From the NCBI RefSeq assembly GCF_003151255.1, contig NZ_CP029481.1:1984001-2048000 (forward strand): DNA of 64,000 nt, in the 5' to 3' direction. The notes beneath the pieces are model-generated. The model worked only from the letters and a program-made list of their open reading frames with translations. It made no database searches and was not told the origin of the DNA. Source of the stretch: Microvirga sp. 17 mud 1-3 (GTDB lineage: Bacteria; Pseudomonadota; Alphaproteobacteria; Rhizobiales; Beijerinckiaceae). The position numbers and the translations under genes were made by a program. This document shows positions 54,416 through 63,831 of this stretch, piece by piece; position 1 is the stretch's first letter, and every line of letters begins with the position of its first letter.

Positions 54416-54609
54416 GGGACGCACAACACCTTCCCTATCGGTCCATCGCCTTCGTTCCCGGAAGCCGTGTGGATGCTTTTTCGAGGCGGCGGGCCTGAGC
54501 CCGCCCGGCTCGGCGGGGCGTCCCGGGCCTTCTCCGGATCCTCCCTCGGGATGGGCGAAGGTTCAGGACCGGGGCTTCGGCCCTCCGACAGTTTCAGAAC
54601 GGTTTTCCG

Positions 54610-55101
54610 ATGGTCGCTCATTCCGCAAAGTCTTCCTCCCCCCGTCCGCCCGTCCCCGGCGCCCGTATCCTGATCGTCGAAGCCCGCTTCTACGACGACA
54701 TTGCGGACGAGCTTCTGCGCGGTGCCCGGCAGGCTGCCGAGGCGGCCCAGGCCAGCGTCGACGTGCTGACTGTCGATGGCGCGCTCGAAATTCCGGCGAC
54801 CATGGTGATCGCCCTCGAGGCGGCCGCGAAGGCCGGCCGGCCCTACGATGCCGTCGTGGCGCTGGGCTGCGTTATCCGCGGTGAGACCGGGCATTACGAC
54901 ATCGTGGCCGGCGAGAGCGCCCGCGCGCTCATGGACTTGTCGGTGGAGCGCCGCCTCCCGCTCGCCAACGGCATCCTGACCGTCGAGAACGACGAGCAGG
55001 CCTGGACCCGCGCGCGCGTCAATGAATTGAATAAGGGCGGGGGCGCCGTGGACGCGGCTCTCGCGGTCCTGCGTATCCAGCGGAAAGTCCAGGAGGCCTG
55101 A
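54610..55101 (+). CDS. ribH: 6,7-dimethyl-8-ribityllumazine synthase
   Basis: 163 residues. It makes the lumazine substrate of ribE from the RibD product and dihydroxybutanone phosphate. Core motifs: [18 protein letters not shown], the phosphate-binding region GALEIPATM, and [16 protein letters not shown]. The N-terminal 15 residues are a flexible Ser/Pro-rich lead. It begins the ribH-nusB-thiL unit, separated from ribE by 194 bp that could contain an internal promoter. Confidence 0.97.
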   Translation: MVAHSAKSSSPRPPVPGARILIVEARFYDDIADELLRGARQAAEAAQASVDVLTVDGALEIPATMVIALEAAAKAGRPYDAVVALGCVIRGETGHYDIVAGESARALMDLSVERRLPLANGILTVENDEQAWTRARVNELNKGGGAVDAALAVLRIQRKVQEA

Positions 55102-55103
55102 TC

Positions 55104-55586
55104 ATGGCGAAGCCCGCAGAGCGTTCGGCCGCGCGCCTCGCAGCCGTGCAGGCCCTCTACCAGATGGACGTGTCCGGCAAGGGCGTGATCGACGCGCTCG
55201 CTGAGTTCGAGGCCTTCTGGATCGGCCGCGAGGTCGAGGGAATCGAGTTTCAGCCCTCGGACATCGAATTCTTCCGCAACATCCTGTCGGGCGTGGTCGA
55301 CAACCAGCGCGCCATCGACGTGAAGATCGACAAGGCGCTCGCGGCCGGCTGGCCCCTGAAGCGGGTCGAGGCGGTGTTGCGTGCGATCCTCCGGGCCGGA
55401 GGCTACGAGCTCATGTTCCGCAAGGACGTGCCGGCTCGCGTCGTCATCACCGAATACGTGGACGTGGCCCACGGCTTCTACCACGAGGACGAGCCGGGCC
55501 TCGTGAACGCCGTCCTCGATACTCTCGCCCGGGACGTGCGGGCGGGCGAGCTGGAAAAGAAATCCGCCGGGCACCCGAAGCGGTAA
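55104..55586 (+). CDS. nusB: Transcription antitermination factor NusB
   Basis: 160 residues, all-helical RNA-binding protein that acts with NusE/S10 at boxA in rRNA antitermination. Typical segments: ERSAARLAAVQALYQMDVSG at the N-terminus, WPLKRVEAVLRAILRAGGYEL, and VVITEYVDVAHGF. It starts 2 bp after ribH; the ribH-nusB pairing is widespread. Confidence 0.97.
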   Translation: MAKPAERSAARLAAVQALYQMDVSGKGVIDALAEFEAFWIGREVEGIEFQPSDIEFFRNILSGVVDNQRAIDVKIDKALAAGWPLKRVEAVLRAILRAGGYELMFRKDVPARVVITEYVDVAHGFYHEDEPGLVNAVLDTLARDVRAGELEKKSAGHPKR

Positions 55587-55614
55587 CCCAAACCCGGAAG
55601 AGGTAGGACGGCCC

Positions 55615-56604
55615 ATGACATCCGCGCCGCGCCCCTCCGAGGATGCCCTCATCGCCCGGTTTTTCGCGCCGCTCGCGGCCGCAGGCGGGCTTGGCCTGAA
55701 GGACGACGCGGCCTGTATCTCTCCACGCCCGGGGCATGACCTCGTCCTCACGACGGATGCCCTTGTCGAGACGGTCCATTTCCTCCCAGGCGATCCGCCC
55801 GGCTCGGTCGCGCGCAAGGCGCTCGGCGTGAACGTGTCCGATCTTGCGGCCAAAGGCGCCGAGCCGGTGGGTTTTCTGCTCGCGCTCGCCTTGCCGGAGG
55901 ATTGGACGGAGGCTTGGCTTTCCGCCTTTGCGGCGGGCCTCGGCGAGGCGGCCGGGGATTTCCGATGTCCGCTCCTGGGGGGCGACACCGTGAAGGCGAG
56001 GGGAGCCCTCACACTCTCGGTCACGGCCCTCGGCGAGGTGCCGGCAGGCCGCATGGTGCCGCGCACGGCCGCAAAGGCGGGCGACATTCTCTGCGTCACC
56101 GGGACCATCGGCGACGGCGCTCTCGGGCTCGACCTGCGCAAGGATCCGCCCTGGGCAGCTGGGCTCAGCCCGGGCGAGCGGGACTTCCTGGCGGCCCGCT
56201 ATCTTCACCCCCAGCCGCGGCACCAGCTTGCGGTGGCCCTGCGCGATCAGGCCCGCGCTGCCATGGACGTGTCGGACGGGCTCGCGGGCGATCTCGCCAA
56301 AATGATGCGGGCGAGCGGCGTCTCAGCCGTCGTCGACCTCGACCGGGTTCCCCTGTCGCTGGCGGCGGCCATGGCCGTGAGGACCGATCCTGGCCTAATC
56401 GACCGGATCGTCACGGGCGGGGACGATTACGAGATTCTCTGTGCGGTCCCGGAAAAAAATGTCGACAGCCTGCGCGGTGCGGCCGAAAGGTGCGGCGTGG
56501 CGCTGTCCGTCATCGGCCGAGTCGTGTCGGGACACGAGGCACCGGTCTTTCGGACGGAATCAGGCGAAAGACGGTACGATGGCGGCTCCTTCTCTCACTT
56601 CTGA
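55615..56604 (+). CDS. thiL: Thiamine-monophosphate kinase
   Basis: 329 residues. ATP-dependent phosphorylation of thiamine-P to thiamine-PP. The PurM-like fold is marked by LKDDAACI, the metal-binding VLTTDALVETVHF, NVSDLAAKGAEP and AMDVSDGLAGDLAKM. It sits 28 bp after nusB with GGAAGAGGTAGG upstream, the conserved nusB-thiL order. Its 3' end overlaps the following MFS gene by 26 bp. No TPP riboswitch is seen here. Confidence 0.96.
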   Translation: MTSAPRPSEDALIARFFAPLAAAGGLGLKDDAACISPRPGHDLVLTTDALVETVHFLPGDPPGSVARKALGVNVSDLAAKGAEPVGFLLALALPEDWTEAWLSAFAAGLGEAAGDFRCPLLGGDTVKARGALTLSVTALGEVPAGRMVPRTAAKAGDILCVTGTIGDGALGLDLRKDPPWAAGLSPGERDFLAARYLHPQPRHQLAVALRDQARAAMDVSDGLAGDLAKMMRASGVSAVVDLDRVPLSLAAAMAVRTDPGLIDRIVTGGDDYEILCAVPEKNVDSLRGAAERCGVALSVIGRVVSGHEAPVFRTESGERRYDGGSFSHF

Positions 56605-57817
56605 CGTGGCGACACCGGCCGCAGGCGACGGGCTCGCCAAGCGGAATGCTCTCGTCCTCGCCTGCGCGCAGGCCCTGGGCGGCGCGAACCCGGCCATCGT
56701 CGTGTCCCTCGGCGGCCTCGTCGGGCAGGTGCTGGCCGAGAACAAGGAGCTCGCGACCCTGCCCGTGAGCCTCACCAATCTCGGACTGGCTCTCGGGACC
56801 ATCCCGGCCGCCATGCTCATGCGCCGCGTCGGCCGGCGCAGCGGCTATATCGCCGGGGCCGGGATCTGCGTCTTCGCCGGGTGTCTCGCGGCGTTCGGCA
56901 TCGCGTCGGGCAGCTTCCTGATCTTCTGCCTGGGCACCTTCATCTCCGGTTTCTACGGCTCCTTCGTTCAGAGCTACCGCTTCGCCGCCACGGATGCGGC
57001 TTCCGATGCCTTCAAACCGCGGGCCATCTCATGGGTGATGACCGGCGGCCTCGCGGCCGGCATCATCGGGCCGCAGACAGTGATCTGGACCCGCGACCTG
57101 ATCCCGACCGCGCCCTTTGCGGGCGGGTTTCTGGGGCAGGCGAGCCTTGCGCTCCTGTCCCTTGGGGTCGTGTCCCTCCTGCGGACCCCGCCGGCCGGTC
57201 CGGCACCCAAGGCGGGCTCCGCTGCGGCCGGTGGCCGGCCGCTGAAGGAAATCGTCTCCCAACCGCGGTTCATCGTCGCCGTGGTGGCCGGCCTCGTCTC
57301 CTACGGGCTGATGAGCTTCATCATGACGGCCGCGCCCCTGGCGATGATCGGCTGCGGCCATCCGGTAGGGACGGCGGCGCTCGGCATTCAATGGCATATC
57401 CTCGCCATGTTCGGCCCGAGCTTCTTCACGGGCCGTCTCATCGGGCGCTTCGGCAAGGGCACCGTGACGGCCACGGGCCTCCTGCTCATTGCCGTTGCGG
57501 CAGCCATTGGGCTCTCGGGTCTGACCGTCGCGCATTTCTGGGGAACGCTCATCCTCCTCGGCATTGGATGGAATTTCGGCTTCATCGGCGCGACGGCCCT
57601 GGTGACCGACTGCTACCGGCCGGAAGAGCGGGCAAAAGTGCAGGCGGCCAACGATTTCCTCGTCTTCGGTTCGGTCGCCGTCGCGTCCTTCTCGTCGGGA
57701 ACGCTTCTGAATTCCGGTGGCTGGGAGAGTGTGAACTGGCTCGTTTTCCCGCCCGTCATCGTCGCGCTGATCCTGCTCGCGTGGCAGAAAAGCCGAAAAG
57801 TTCCCGTGCCTGTCTAA
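56579..57817 (+). CDS. MFS transporter
   Basis: 412 residues and about 12 hydrophobic segments. The MFS loop 2-3 motif is AAMLMRRVGRRSGYIAG, and the half-repeat near residue 280 is FFTGRLIGRFGKGTVTATG. It resembles uncharacterised YfcJ/NNP-like carriers; the substrate is unknown. The ATG at 56579 lies inside the thiL 3' end (26-bp overlap), so translation is probably coupled to thiL. A link to thiamine is possible from position but not shown. Confidence 0.88.
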   Translation: MAAPSLTSDVATPAAGDGLAKRNALVLACAQALGGANPAIVVSLGGLVGQVLAENKELATLPVSLTNLGLALGTIPAAMLMRRVGRRSGYIAGAGICVFAGCLAAFGIASGSFLIFCLGTFISGFYGSFVQSYRFAATDAASDAFKPRAISWVMTGGLAAGIIGPQTVIWTRDLIPTAPFAGGFLGQASLALLSLGVVSLLRTPPAGPAPKAGSAAAGGRPLKEIVSQPRFIVAVVAGLVSYGLMSFIMTAAPLAMIGCGHPVGTAALGIQWHILAMFGPSFFTGRLIGRFGKGTVTATGLLLIAVAAAIGLSGLTVAHFWGTLILLGIGWNFGFIGATALVTDCYRPEERAKVQAANDFLVFGSVAVASFSSGTLLNSGGWESVNWLVFPPVIVALILLAWQKSRKVPVPV

Positions 57818-57965
57818 AGTCTTCCTGTGAGTCATGCGGAAGTTGCGTTGCAGCCTGTCTTGATTTTTGGCAGCGTTTGCGGACTTCGCTGGGGGTAAGG
57901 GCCGATCAAGGCCGATAATCAGGCCTTGAGAGCGGCATTCTGCTTCCCATAACAAGGATGGCACA

Positions 57966-60089
57966 ATGGCACTCACCCTGATTATTTTGGGCGGCCTTCT
58001 TTCGATCGTTTATGGCCTCTGGGCCATCAACGACGTGATGAAGCGCGACGCCGGCTCACAGCGCATGCAGGAGATCGCAGCCGCGATCGCCGAAGGCGCC
58101 AAGGCCTATCTGCGCCGGCAATACATCACCATCGCCATCGTCGGCGTGGTGCTCTTCATCATCATTGCCTATCTGCTCGGTATCCGGGTCGCCATCGGCT
58201 TTGCCATCGGCGCCATCCTGTCCGGAGCCGCGGGCTTCATCGGCATGAACGTGTCCGTTCGCGCCAATGTGCGTACCGCGCAGGCGGCCACCCAGTCCCT
58301 GGGCGGCGGTCTCGACGTGGCCTTCAAGTCGGGTGCCGTCACGGGCCTCCTGGTGGCGGGCCTCGCGCTCCTCGGCGTCGCTCTTTACTTTGGCTATCTC
58401 ACCCGCATTGCCGGCCTCGCGTCGGGAAGCCGTGAGGTCATCGACAGCCTTGTGGCCCTGGGCTTCGGCGCCTCGCTCATCTCCATCTTCGCCCGTCTCG
58501 GCGGCGGCATCTTCACCAAGGGAGCCGACGTGGGCGGCGACCTCGTGGGCAAGGTCGAGGCCGGCATTCCGGAGGACGACCCGCGCAACCCCGCCACCAT
58601 CGCGGACAACGTGGGCGACAACGTCGGTGACTGCGCCGGCATGGCGGCCGACCTCTTCGAGACCTATGCGGTGACGGTGGTCGCCACCATGGTGCTTGCG
58701 GCGATCTTCTTCGCCGGTCAGCCCATCCTCGAATCGATGCTGCTCTATCCGCTCGGTATCGGGGCCGCCTGTATCCTGACCTCCATCATCGGCACGTTCT
58801 TCGTGAAGCTCGGACAGAACGAATCGATCATGGGTGCTCTCTACAAGGGCCTGATCGCGACCGGCATCCTCTCGATCGTCGCCATCGCGCTCGTGACCTA
58901 CTTCACCATCGGTTTCGGGCCGGTGGAAGGCACGTCTTACACGGGGCTGTCCCTGTTCTGGTGTGCCGTGGTGGGTCTTGTCGTGACGGCGCTCATCGTG
59001 GTCATCACCGAGTTCTACACGGGCGTCGGGTTCCGGCCGGTCCGGTCCATCGCCCAGGCCTCGGTAACGGGTCACGGCACCAACGTGATCCAGGGCCTTG
59101 CGGTGTCGCTCGAATCGACCGCGCTTCCGGCTCTCGTGATCATCGCGGGCATCATCGTCGGCTATACCCTGGCGGGCCTCTTCGGCATCGCCATCGCGGT
59201 CACGGCCATGTTGGCCCTCGCCGGCATGATCGTGGCGCTCGACGCCTTCGGGCCGGTCACCGACAATGCGGGCGGCATCGCCGAGATGGCCGGCCTGCCC
59301 AAAGAGGTGCGCAAGTCCACCGATGCGCTCGACGCGGTCGGCAACACCACGAAGGCCGTGACCAAGGGCTATGCCATCGGTTCGGCCGGCCTCGGCGCAC
59401 TGGTGCTGTTCGCGGCCTATACGTCGGACCTCAACTACTTCACGCAGAATGCGGCGACCTACCCGTATTTCCAGGGCGTGAAGCCGGACTTCTCCCTCGC
59501 CAACCCCTATGTGGTCGTGGGCCTGCTGTTCGGCGGCCTCATCCCGTTCCTGTTCAGCGGCATCGCCATGACGGCCGTCGGACGCGCGGCGGGCGCGGTG
59601 GTCGAGGAGGTGCGGCGGCAGTTCCGCGAGAAGCCGGGCATCATGGCCGGGAAGGATCGTCCCGATTACGGACGTGCGGTGGACATGCTCACCCGTGCGG
59701 CCATCAAAGAGATGATCATCCCGTCGCTGCTGCCGGTCCTCGCGCCCATCGTGACCTACTTCGTGGTCTATGCGATTGCCGGCAAGAGCCAGGCCTTCTC
59801 GGCGGTCGGCGCCATGCTGCTCGGCGTGATCGTTACGGGCCTCTTCGTGGCGATCTCCATGACGTCAGGCGGTGGCGCCTGGGACAACGCGAAGAAGTCC
59901 TTCGAGGACGGCTTCACGGATTCCTCGGGCACCACGCACCACAAGGGCTCCGAGGCGCACAAGGCCTCGGTCACCGGCGACACCGTCGGCGACCCCTATA
60001 AGGACACGGCGGGGCCCGCCGTGAACCCGGCCATCAAGATCACCAACATCATCGCGCTCCTGCTGCTGGCGATCCTGGCCCACTCCTGA
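57966..60089 (+). CDS. hppA: Membrane-bound proton-translocating pyrophosphatase
   Basis: 707 residues, about 16 membrane helices. It couples PPi hydrolysis to proton export. The substrate site is [20 protein letters not shown] with [20 protein letters not shown], and a second Asp cluster is near [14 protein letters not shown] at the C-terminus. Lys463 in [10 protein letters not shown] marks the K+-independent subfamily, in which K+-dependent enzymes have Ala. AAGGATG precedes the ATG. A strong terminator follows. Confidence 0.97.
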   Translation: MALTLIILGGLLSIVYGLWAINDVMKRDAGSQRMQEIAAAIAEGAKAYLRRQYITIAIVGVVLFIIIAYLLGIRVAIGFAIGAILSGAAGFIGMNVSVRANVRTAQAATQSLGGGLDVAFKSGAVTGLLVAGLALLGVALYFGYLTRIAGLASGSREVIDSLVALGFGASLISIFARLGGGIFTKGADVGGDLVGKVEAGIPEDDPRNPATIADNVGDNVGDCAGMAADLFETYAVTVVATMVLAAIFFAGQPILESMLLYPLGIGAACILTSIIGTFFVKLGQNESIMGALYKGLIATGILSIVAIALVTYFTIGFGPVEGTSYTGLSLFWCAVVGLVVTALIVVITEFYTGVGFRPVRSIAQASVTGHGTNVIQGLAVSLESTALPALVIIAGIIVGYTLAGLFGIAIAVTAMLALAGMIVALDAFGPVTDNAGGIAEMAGLPKEVRKSTDALDAVGNTTKAVTKGYAIGSAGLGALVLFAAYTSDLNYFTQNAATYPYFQGVKPDFSLANPYVVVGLLFGGLIPFLFSGIAMTAVGRAAGAVVEEVRRQFREKPGIMAGKDRPDYGRAVDMLTRAAIKEMIIPSLLPVLAPIVTYFVVYAIAGKSQAFSAVGAMLLGVIVTGLFVAISMTSGGGAWDNAKKSFEDGFTDSSGTTHHKGSEAHKASVTGDTVGDPYKDTAGPAVNPAIKITNIIALLLLAILAHS

Positions 60090-60113
60090 TCGTTCGGGCA
60101 TAGTCCCGAACAG

Positions 60114-60141
60114 GCCCCGCGGTTCGCGCCGCGGGGCTTTT
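60114..60141 (+). terminator. Intrinsic terminator after hppA
   Basis: Perfect 9-bp stem GCCCCGCGG (60114-60122) / CCGCGGGGC (60129-60137), loop TTCGCG, then TTTT, 25 bp past the stop. Confidence 0.9.
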
Positions 60142-60363
60142 ACATGCGGGCAGGAACTGACGCGGCGTTGCGGCGCTTGATCCCGGCGGCCACTCGTATT
60201 ATCGAGGCGCCACGGTCTGCAGTTCACCGAGGCATCGCCGCCCTTACCGGGTACGCTAAACCTGCCACTCTCGAAGTCGACGGACACCATTCTCCCGTGC
60301 CGCGTCGGAAGGGCGATCACCGGTCATCCCCAGTCGGATCAGGCACGATACGAGGGATAGGTC

Positions 60364-60915
60364 ATGTCCAGAACGGCACTGCCATTTTACGCTCACGATA
60401 TTTCCGCCGTAGCGCGCTCCCTGCGCCAGCAATTGGCCGAGCACGATGCCCCGCCAGGGCACGTGGAGATGCTCAACATGCTGGCCCGCTCCGTCGGGCA
60501 CCGCAATTTTCAGCAGCTCCGCGCCCAGATCGCCGCCTATGAGCGCCTGAGCGATCCGCCCTCCGCCGAGGCGGAGGGCGTGGATTTCCGTAGGCTCGAG
60601 CGCCTCGCGCGCTGCTACGACGGGGAAGGGTGCCTCGCACGCTGGCCCGCCAAGCACAGCGAGCGTCTCATTGCCCTGTGGGTGCTCTGGTCCCGCCTGC
60701 CGGCCAAGCAGGCTATGACCGAGCGTGAGGTCAACGAGCGGCTCCAGGCCCTCCACGGCTTCGGAGATCATGCCCTGCTGCGCCGGGAACTCTGCGATCT
60801 CGGCCTCATGGAGCGGACCCGGGACGGACGGGTCTATCGGCGAGTCGAACGGCCCATGCCGGCTGACGCCCAGGCGATGGTCCAGGCCCTGAAACGCAGG
60901 AACCGGGACGCCTGA
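60364..60915 (+). CDS. DUF2087 domain protein
   Basis: 183 residues. The N-terminal third (MLNMLARSVGHRNFQQLRAQ) resembles a short helical module often seen fused to other domains; the C-terminal part matches DUF2087 (RWPAKHSERLIALWVLWSRL, TEREVNERLQALHGFGD, LRRELCDLGLMERTRDG), a winged-helix-like fold found with ArsR-type regulators. A nucleic-acid-binding role is plausible but unproven. The 222-bp upstream gap after the hppA terminator holds its promoter. Confidence 0.82.
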   Translation: MSRTALPFYAHDISAVARSLRQQLAEHDAPPGHVEMLNMLARSVGHRNFQQLRAQIAAYERLSDPPSAEAEGVDFRRLERLARCYDGEGCLARWPAKHSERLIALWVLWSRLPAKQAMTEREVNERLQALHGFGDHALLRRELCDLGLMERTRDGRVYRRVERPMPADAQAMVQALKRRNRDA

Positions 60916-60962
60916 TCGACACGGAGCTTCCGCAAGGTCGCTCCATGGCAAAAAGCAAAGCA

Positions 60963-60988
60963 AAAGGCCGGGCAAATGCCCGGCCTTT
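60963..60988. terminator. Bidirectional terminator between DUF2087 gene and bamE
   Basis: 11-bp stem AAAGGCCGGGC (60963-60973) / GCCCGGCCTTT (60978-60988), loop AAAT. A-rich left and T-rich right flanks give a U-tract in both directions, so it can serve both convergent genes. Confidence 0.85.
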
Positions 60989-61013
60989 CTGTCGTCTGCC
61001 CTTAAGGCGTTGA

Positions 61014-61469
61014 TCAGACCCCGAATGGGTTGAAATTGTTGGTGCCGCGCAGGATCTGACCCAGGAAGCTCGCCTCCTGGCCGCCAGAGGGCGTCGTCCG
61101 GGTGATGAAGTCGAACACCTTGCCGTCCTGCAGGCCGTAGAGCGCGACCCGCTCCACCTTGAGGTTCTTGTCGAAATAGACCGCCATGACCTTCTGTTCG
61201 ACGATCTGCTCTCCCATGAACTGGAAGGTGCGCCGGGAGGTCTGGCTGATGTAGTACCAGGACTTGTTGCCCACGGTGGACACGGTGGACGGGGTCCCCA
61301 GGGTGGTAAGGACCTGCTCGCCGTTCATGCCCTTCTTAACCTGGCTGACGGTTTGTTCGTCCACAAAGTAACCGCGATGGAATTCTTCTCCGCCCATGCA
61401 GCCTGCAAGGGATGTGGCCAGGAAAGTCGCCGCCGCCAAGCGCACGAAGAGAGTGTGATATCGACGCAT
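61014..61469 (-). CDS. bamE: Outer membrane assembly lipoprotein BamE (SmpA/OmlA)
   Basis: 151 residues. Signal peptide with lipobox LAGC (FLATSLAGCMGGEE), so lipidated and probably outer-membrane. The SmpA/OmlA fold is clear: VKKGMNGEQVLTTLGTPST, then SWYYISQTSRRT and VMAVYFDKNLKV. It supports BamA, encoded earlier in the window. The ATG at 61469 is chosen for the signal peptide. It is divergent from the CBP3 gene, an arrangement common in Rhizobiales. Confidence 0.94.
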   Translation of the reverse strand: MRRYHTLFVRLAAATFLATSLAGCMGGEEFHRGYFVDEQTVSQVKKGMNGEQVLTTLGTPSTVSTVGNKSWYYISQTSRRTFQFMGEQIVEQKVMAVYFDKNLKVERVALYGLQDGKVFDFITRTTPSGGQEASFLGQILRGTNNFNPFGV

Positions 61470-61573
61470 CGTAGGGTTCTTCCAGGATTGTGGCGCGGAC
61501 AAGCTTGCGCCTTCGGATGGTGATGGCGTAACCCGGTGTCACGTTTTTGACAAGGCGGGAAGGTAGTGGAGCG

Positions 61574-62125
61574 GTGATCTTCAGGCTGTTTCGGAAGGAT
61601 CCTCAGCGCATCCTGATTGCGTCCCTTTACAAGAGGGTCGCCGAGGCCTCCCGTGTCCCCGGCCTCTATGCCGGGCTCGGCATACCGGATACCCTGGAGG
61701 GGCGTTTCGAGTCTTTGTCCCTGCATATGGTCCTGACCCTGAGAGCCCTGCGCCTTCTTCCTCCGCCGGCCGACGAGCTGGCCAAGGACCTGACGGATGC
61801 GTTCTTCCAGGACCTGGATGCCTCCTTACGGGAGATGGGCGCCGGCGATACGGTCGTGCCCAAGCGTATGAAAAAGCTCGCTTCCTCCTTCTACGGCCGG
61901 GCCCATGCCTATGATGCGCCCCTGGACCGGAAGGACGAGGCCGCCCTTGCTCTGGCGCTCGGCCGCAATGCTCTCGGCAGCGACGCGCCGGCCTCGCCCC
62001 TGGCCCGCTATGCCCTGACGGCGGATCTTGACCTGAAACAAGCGGATCTCGCCTCGCTCCTGGAGCGGGGCCCCGTTTTCCCGAATTCCGAAGCCTTTGC
62101 AGGGGAGAAGCATCATGACGCCTGA
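61574..62125 (+). CDS. Ubiquinol-cytochrome c chaperone (CBP3/UPF0174 type)
   Basis: 183 residues. CBP3-like proteins help assemble cytochrome b of the bc1 complex. Pattern: MIFRLFRKDPQRILIASLYKR, then LGIPDTLEGRFESLSLHMVL, LTDAFFQDLDASLREMG and KRMKKLASSFYGRAHAYD. A GTG start at 61574 gives the usual N-terminus; a TTG at 61547 is less likely. It overlaps the DUF177 gene by 11 bases. bc1 genes themselves are not in the window. Confidence 0.9.
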   Translation: MIFRLFRKDPQRILIASLYKRVAEASRVPGLYAGLGIPDTLEGRFESLSLHMVLTLRALRLLPPPADELAKDLTDAFFQDLDASLREMGAGDTVVPKRMKKLASSFYGRAHAYDAPLDRKDEAALALALGRNALGSDAPASPLARYALTADLDLKQADLASLLERGPVFPNSEAFAGEKHHDA

Positions 62126-62630
62126 AGCCGTTGGCCCGCTGACCCGGATCGTCGATGTCGTGAACATCCCGCCGGCCGGCAAGCCTGTCCATGTGGTGGC
62201 GTCCGATGAGGAGTGCCGGGCGCTCGCGCAGGATTTCGGGCTCCCGGGGATCCAGACCCTTTCGGGCGATTTCAACCTCACGTCCACGGCCAAGGGCGTC
62301 CATGTGACAGGTGTCGTCAAGGCCGACATCACCCAGATCTGCGTGGTCAGCCTCGACCCCTTCGATTCGAGCATCGAGGAGGAGGTGGAGGTGGATTTTG
62401 CCGAATCCTCGGGGATGCCGGCCGAGCCGCCCACCGAAATGCACGAATACGAACCCCCTGACGAAATCGTGAACGGGCAGATCGACCTCGGCGCCCTGAC
62501 GGCCGAGTTCCTGGCACTTGGACTCGATCCCTATCCACGTAAGCCCGGCATCAGCTTCGACTACACGGACCCACGGGACGCCAAGGATTCCCCCTTCGCG
62601 GCCCTGGATACCTTGAAGGACAAGGACTAA
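62115..62630 (+). CDS. DUF177 (YceD) family protein
   Basis: 171 residues. The family is linked to 23S rRNA or ribosome assembly and is usually next to rpmF and plsX; here plsX follows without rpmF. The conserved part is [20 protein letters not shown] (the C-V-x-L-x-P-F motif) and the acidic VEVDFAE plus [20 protein letters not shown]. The ATG at 62115 with AGGGGAGAAG upstream is chosen; it overlaps the preceding gene. Confidence 0.9.
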   Translation: MTPEAVGPLTRIVDVVNIPPAGKPVHVVASDEECRALAQDFGLPGIQTLSGDFNLTSTAKGVHVTGVVKADITQICVVSLDPFDSSIEEEVEVDFAESSGMPAEPPTEMHEYEPPDEIVNGQIDLGALTAEFLALGLDPYPRKPGISFDYTDPRDAKDSPFAALDTLKDKD

Positions 62631-62784
62631 ATATCCGGAAAAGCACGGGATTCCACCTCCGGCCCGTCCTGTGCGGCTTGCTCCCGCCGCATGCCGCCCT
62701 GGAACAGAATTCGGTTGCGGAGCCCCGGCAAAGCGCTATTTTCCGGCCCCTGTCGACCCTCATCTCAGAAAGAAACGACCGTTC

Positions 62785-63819
62785 ATGCCCCAGCCAGTCC
62801 GGATCTCGCTTGACGCGATGGGCGGCGACCACGGCCCGTCCGTTGTGATCCCAGGCGCCGCGTTGGCTGTCGAGCGCCACCCCGACGTCCGCTTTCTGCT
62901 GTTCGGGAACGAGCAGGTCCTCACGCCGATCCTGAACGGCTATCCGAAGCTCAAGGACGTCACTGAGATCCGCCATACGGAGATCGCCATCGGCATGGAC
63001 GACAAGCCGAGCCAGGCCATCCGCATGGGCAGGGGGCGCTCCTCCATGTGGAAGACGGTTCAGGCCGTCCGGGACGGGGAGGCGGATGCGGCGGTCTCGG
63101 CCGGAAATACCGGCGCCCTGATGGCGACCGCGAAGATCTGCCTCAAGACCATGGCCCATATCGAGCGGCCCGCCATCGCGTGCATGTGGCCGACCCTGCG
63201 CGGCGAGAGCATCGTGCTCGACGTGGGCGCGACCATCGGTGCCGATGCGGGGCATCTGGTCGACATGGCGATCATGGGCGCTGCCATGGCGCGCATCGTG
63301 TTCGATCTCGACCGCCCGACCGTCGGGCTCCTCAATGTGGGCACCGAGGAAATCAAGGGCATCGAGACCGTGAAGGAGGCCGGCCGGATCCTGAAGGAAT
63401 CCAACCTGCCTCACCTGGAATATCGCGGCTTCGTGGAGGGCGACGATCTCGGCAAGGGCACGGTCGACGTGGTGGTCACGGAAGGGTTCACGGGCAATAT
63501 CGCCCTCAAGACCGCCGAGGGCACGGCCAAACAGATCGGCGAATATCTCCGTTCGGCCATGACCCGGACCCTGATGGCCAAGATCGGCTACCTTTTCGCG
63601 AAACAGGCTTTTAACGCCCTCAGGGACAAGATGGACCCGCGCAAGGTCAATGGCGGTGTCTTCCTGGGCCTGGAGGGGGTCGTTGTGAAGAGCCACGGCG
63701 GCACCGATGCGCTGGGCTTCGCCAGCGCCATCGACGTCGCCTATGACATGGCGCATTTCGAATTGATGAAGACGATCCGTGGCATGCTGGAGCATGACCC
63801 GGTCGAGCAACAGGCCTGA
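62785..63819 (+). CDS. plsX: Phosphate acyltransferase PlsX
   Basis: 344 residues. Makes acyl-phosphate from acyl-ACP for phospholipid synthesis (with PlsY). Motifs: [13 protein letters not shown] at the N-terminus, [26 protein letters not shown] and [15 protein letters not shown]. The 154 bp before the ATG at 62785 has no gene. It is followed 12 bp later by fabH, the conserved plsX-fabH pair. Confidence 0.97.
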   Translation: MPQPVRISLDAMGGDHGPSVVIPGAALAVERHPDVRFLLFGNEQVLTPILNGYPKLKDVTEIRHTEIAIGMDDKPSQAIRMGRGRSSMWKTVQAVRDGEADAAVSAGNTGALMATAKICLKTMAHIERPAIACMWPTLRGESIVLDVGATIGADAGHLVDMAIMGAAMARIVFDLDRPTVGLLNVGTEEIKGIETVKEAGRILKESNLPHLEYRGFVEGDDLGKGTVDVVVTEGFTGNIALKTAEGTAKQIGEYLRSAMTRTLMAKIGYLFAKQAFNALRDKMDPRKVNGGVFLGLEGVVVKSHGGTDALGFASAIDVAYDMAHFELMKTIRGMLEHDPVEQQA

Positions 63820-63831
63820 GGAAGGCACATC

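Noticed and set aside
54416..54609. FMN riboswitch in the ribE-ribH gap
   Set aside because: None of the conserved FMN-aptamer segments is visible; only a 7-bp hairpin at 54488-54505 is present, without a T-run.
55587..55614. TPP riboswitch before thiL
   Set aside because: The gap is 28 bp, too short, and thiL follows nusB with an ordinary ribosome-binding site.
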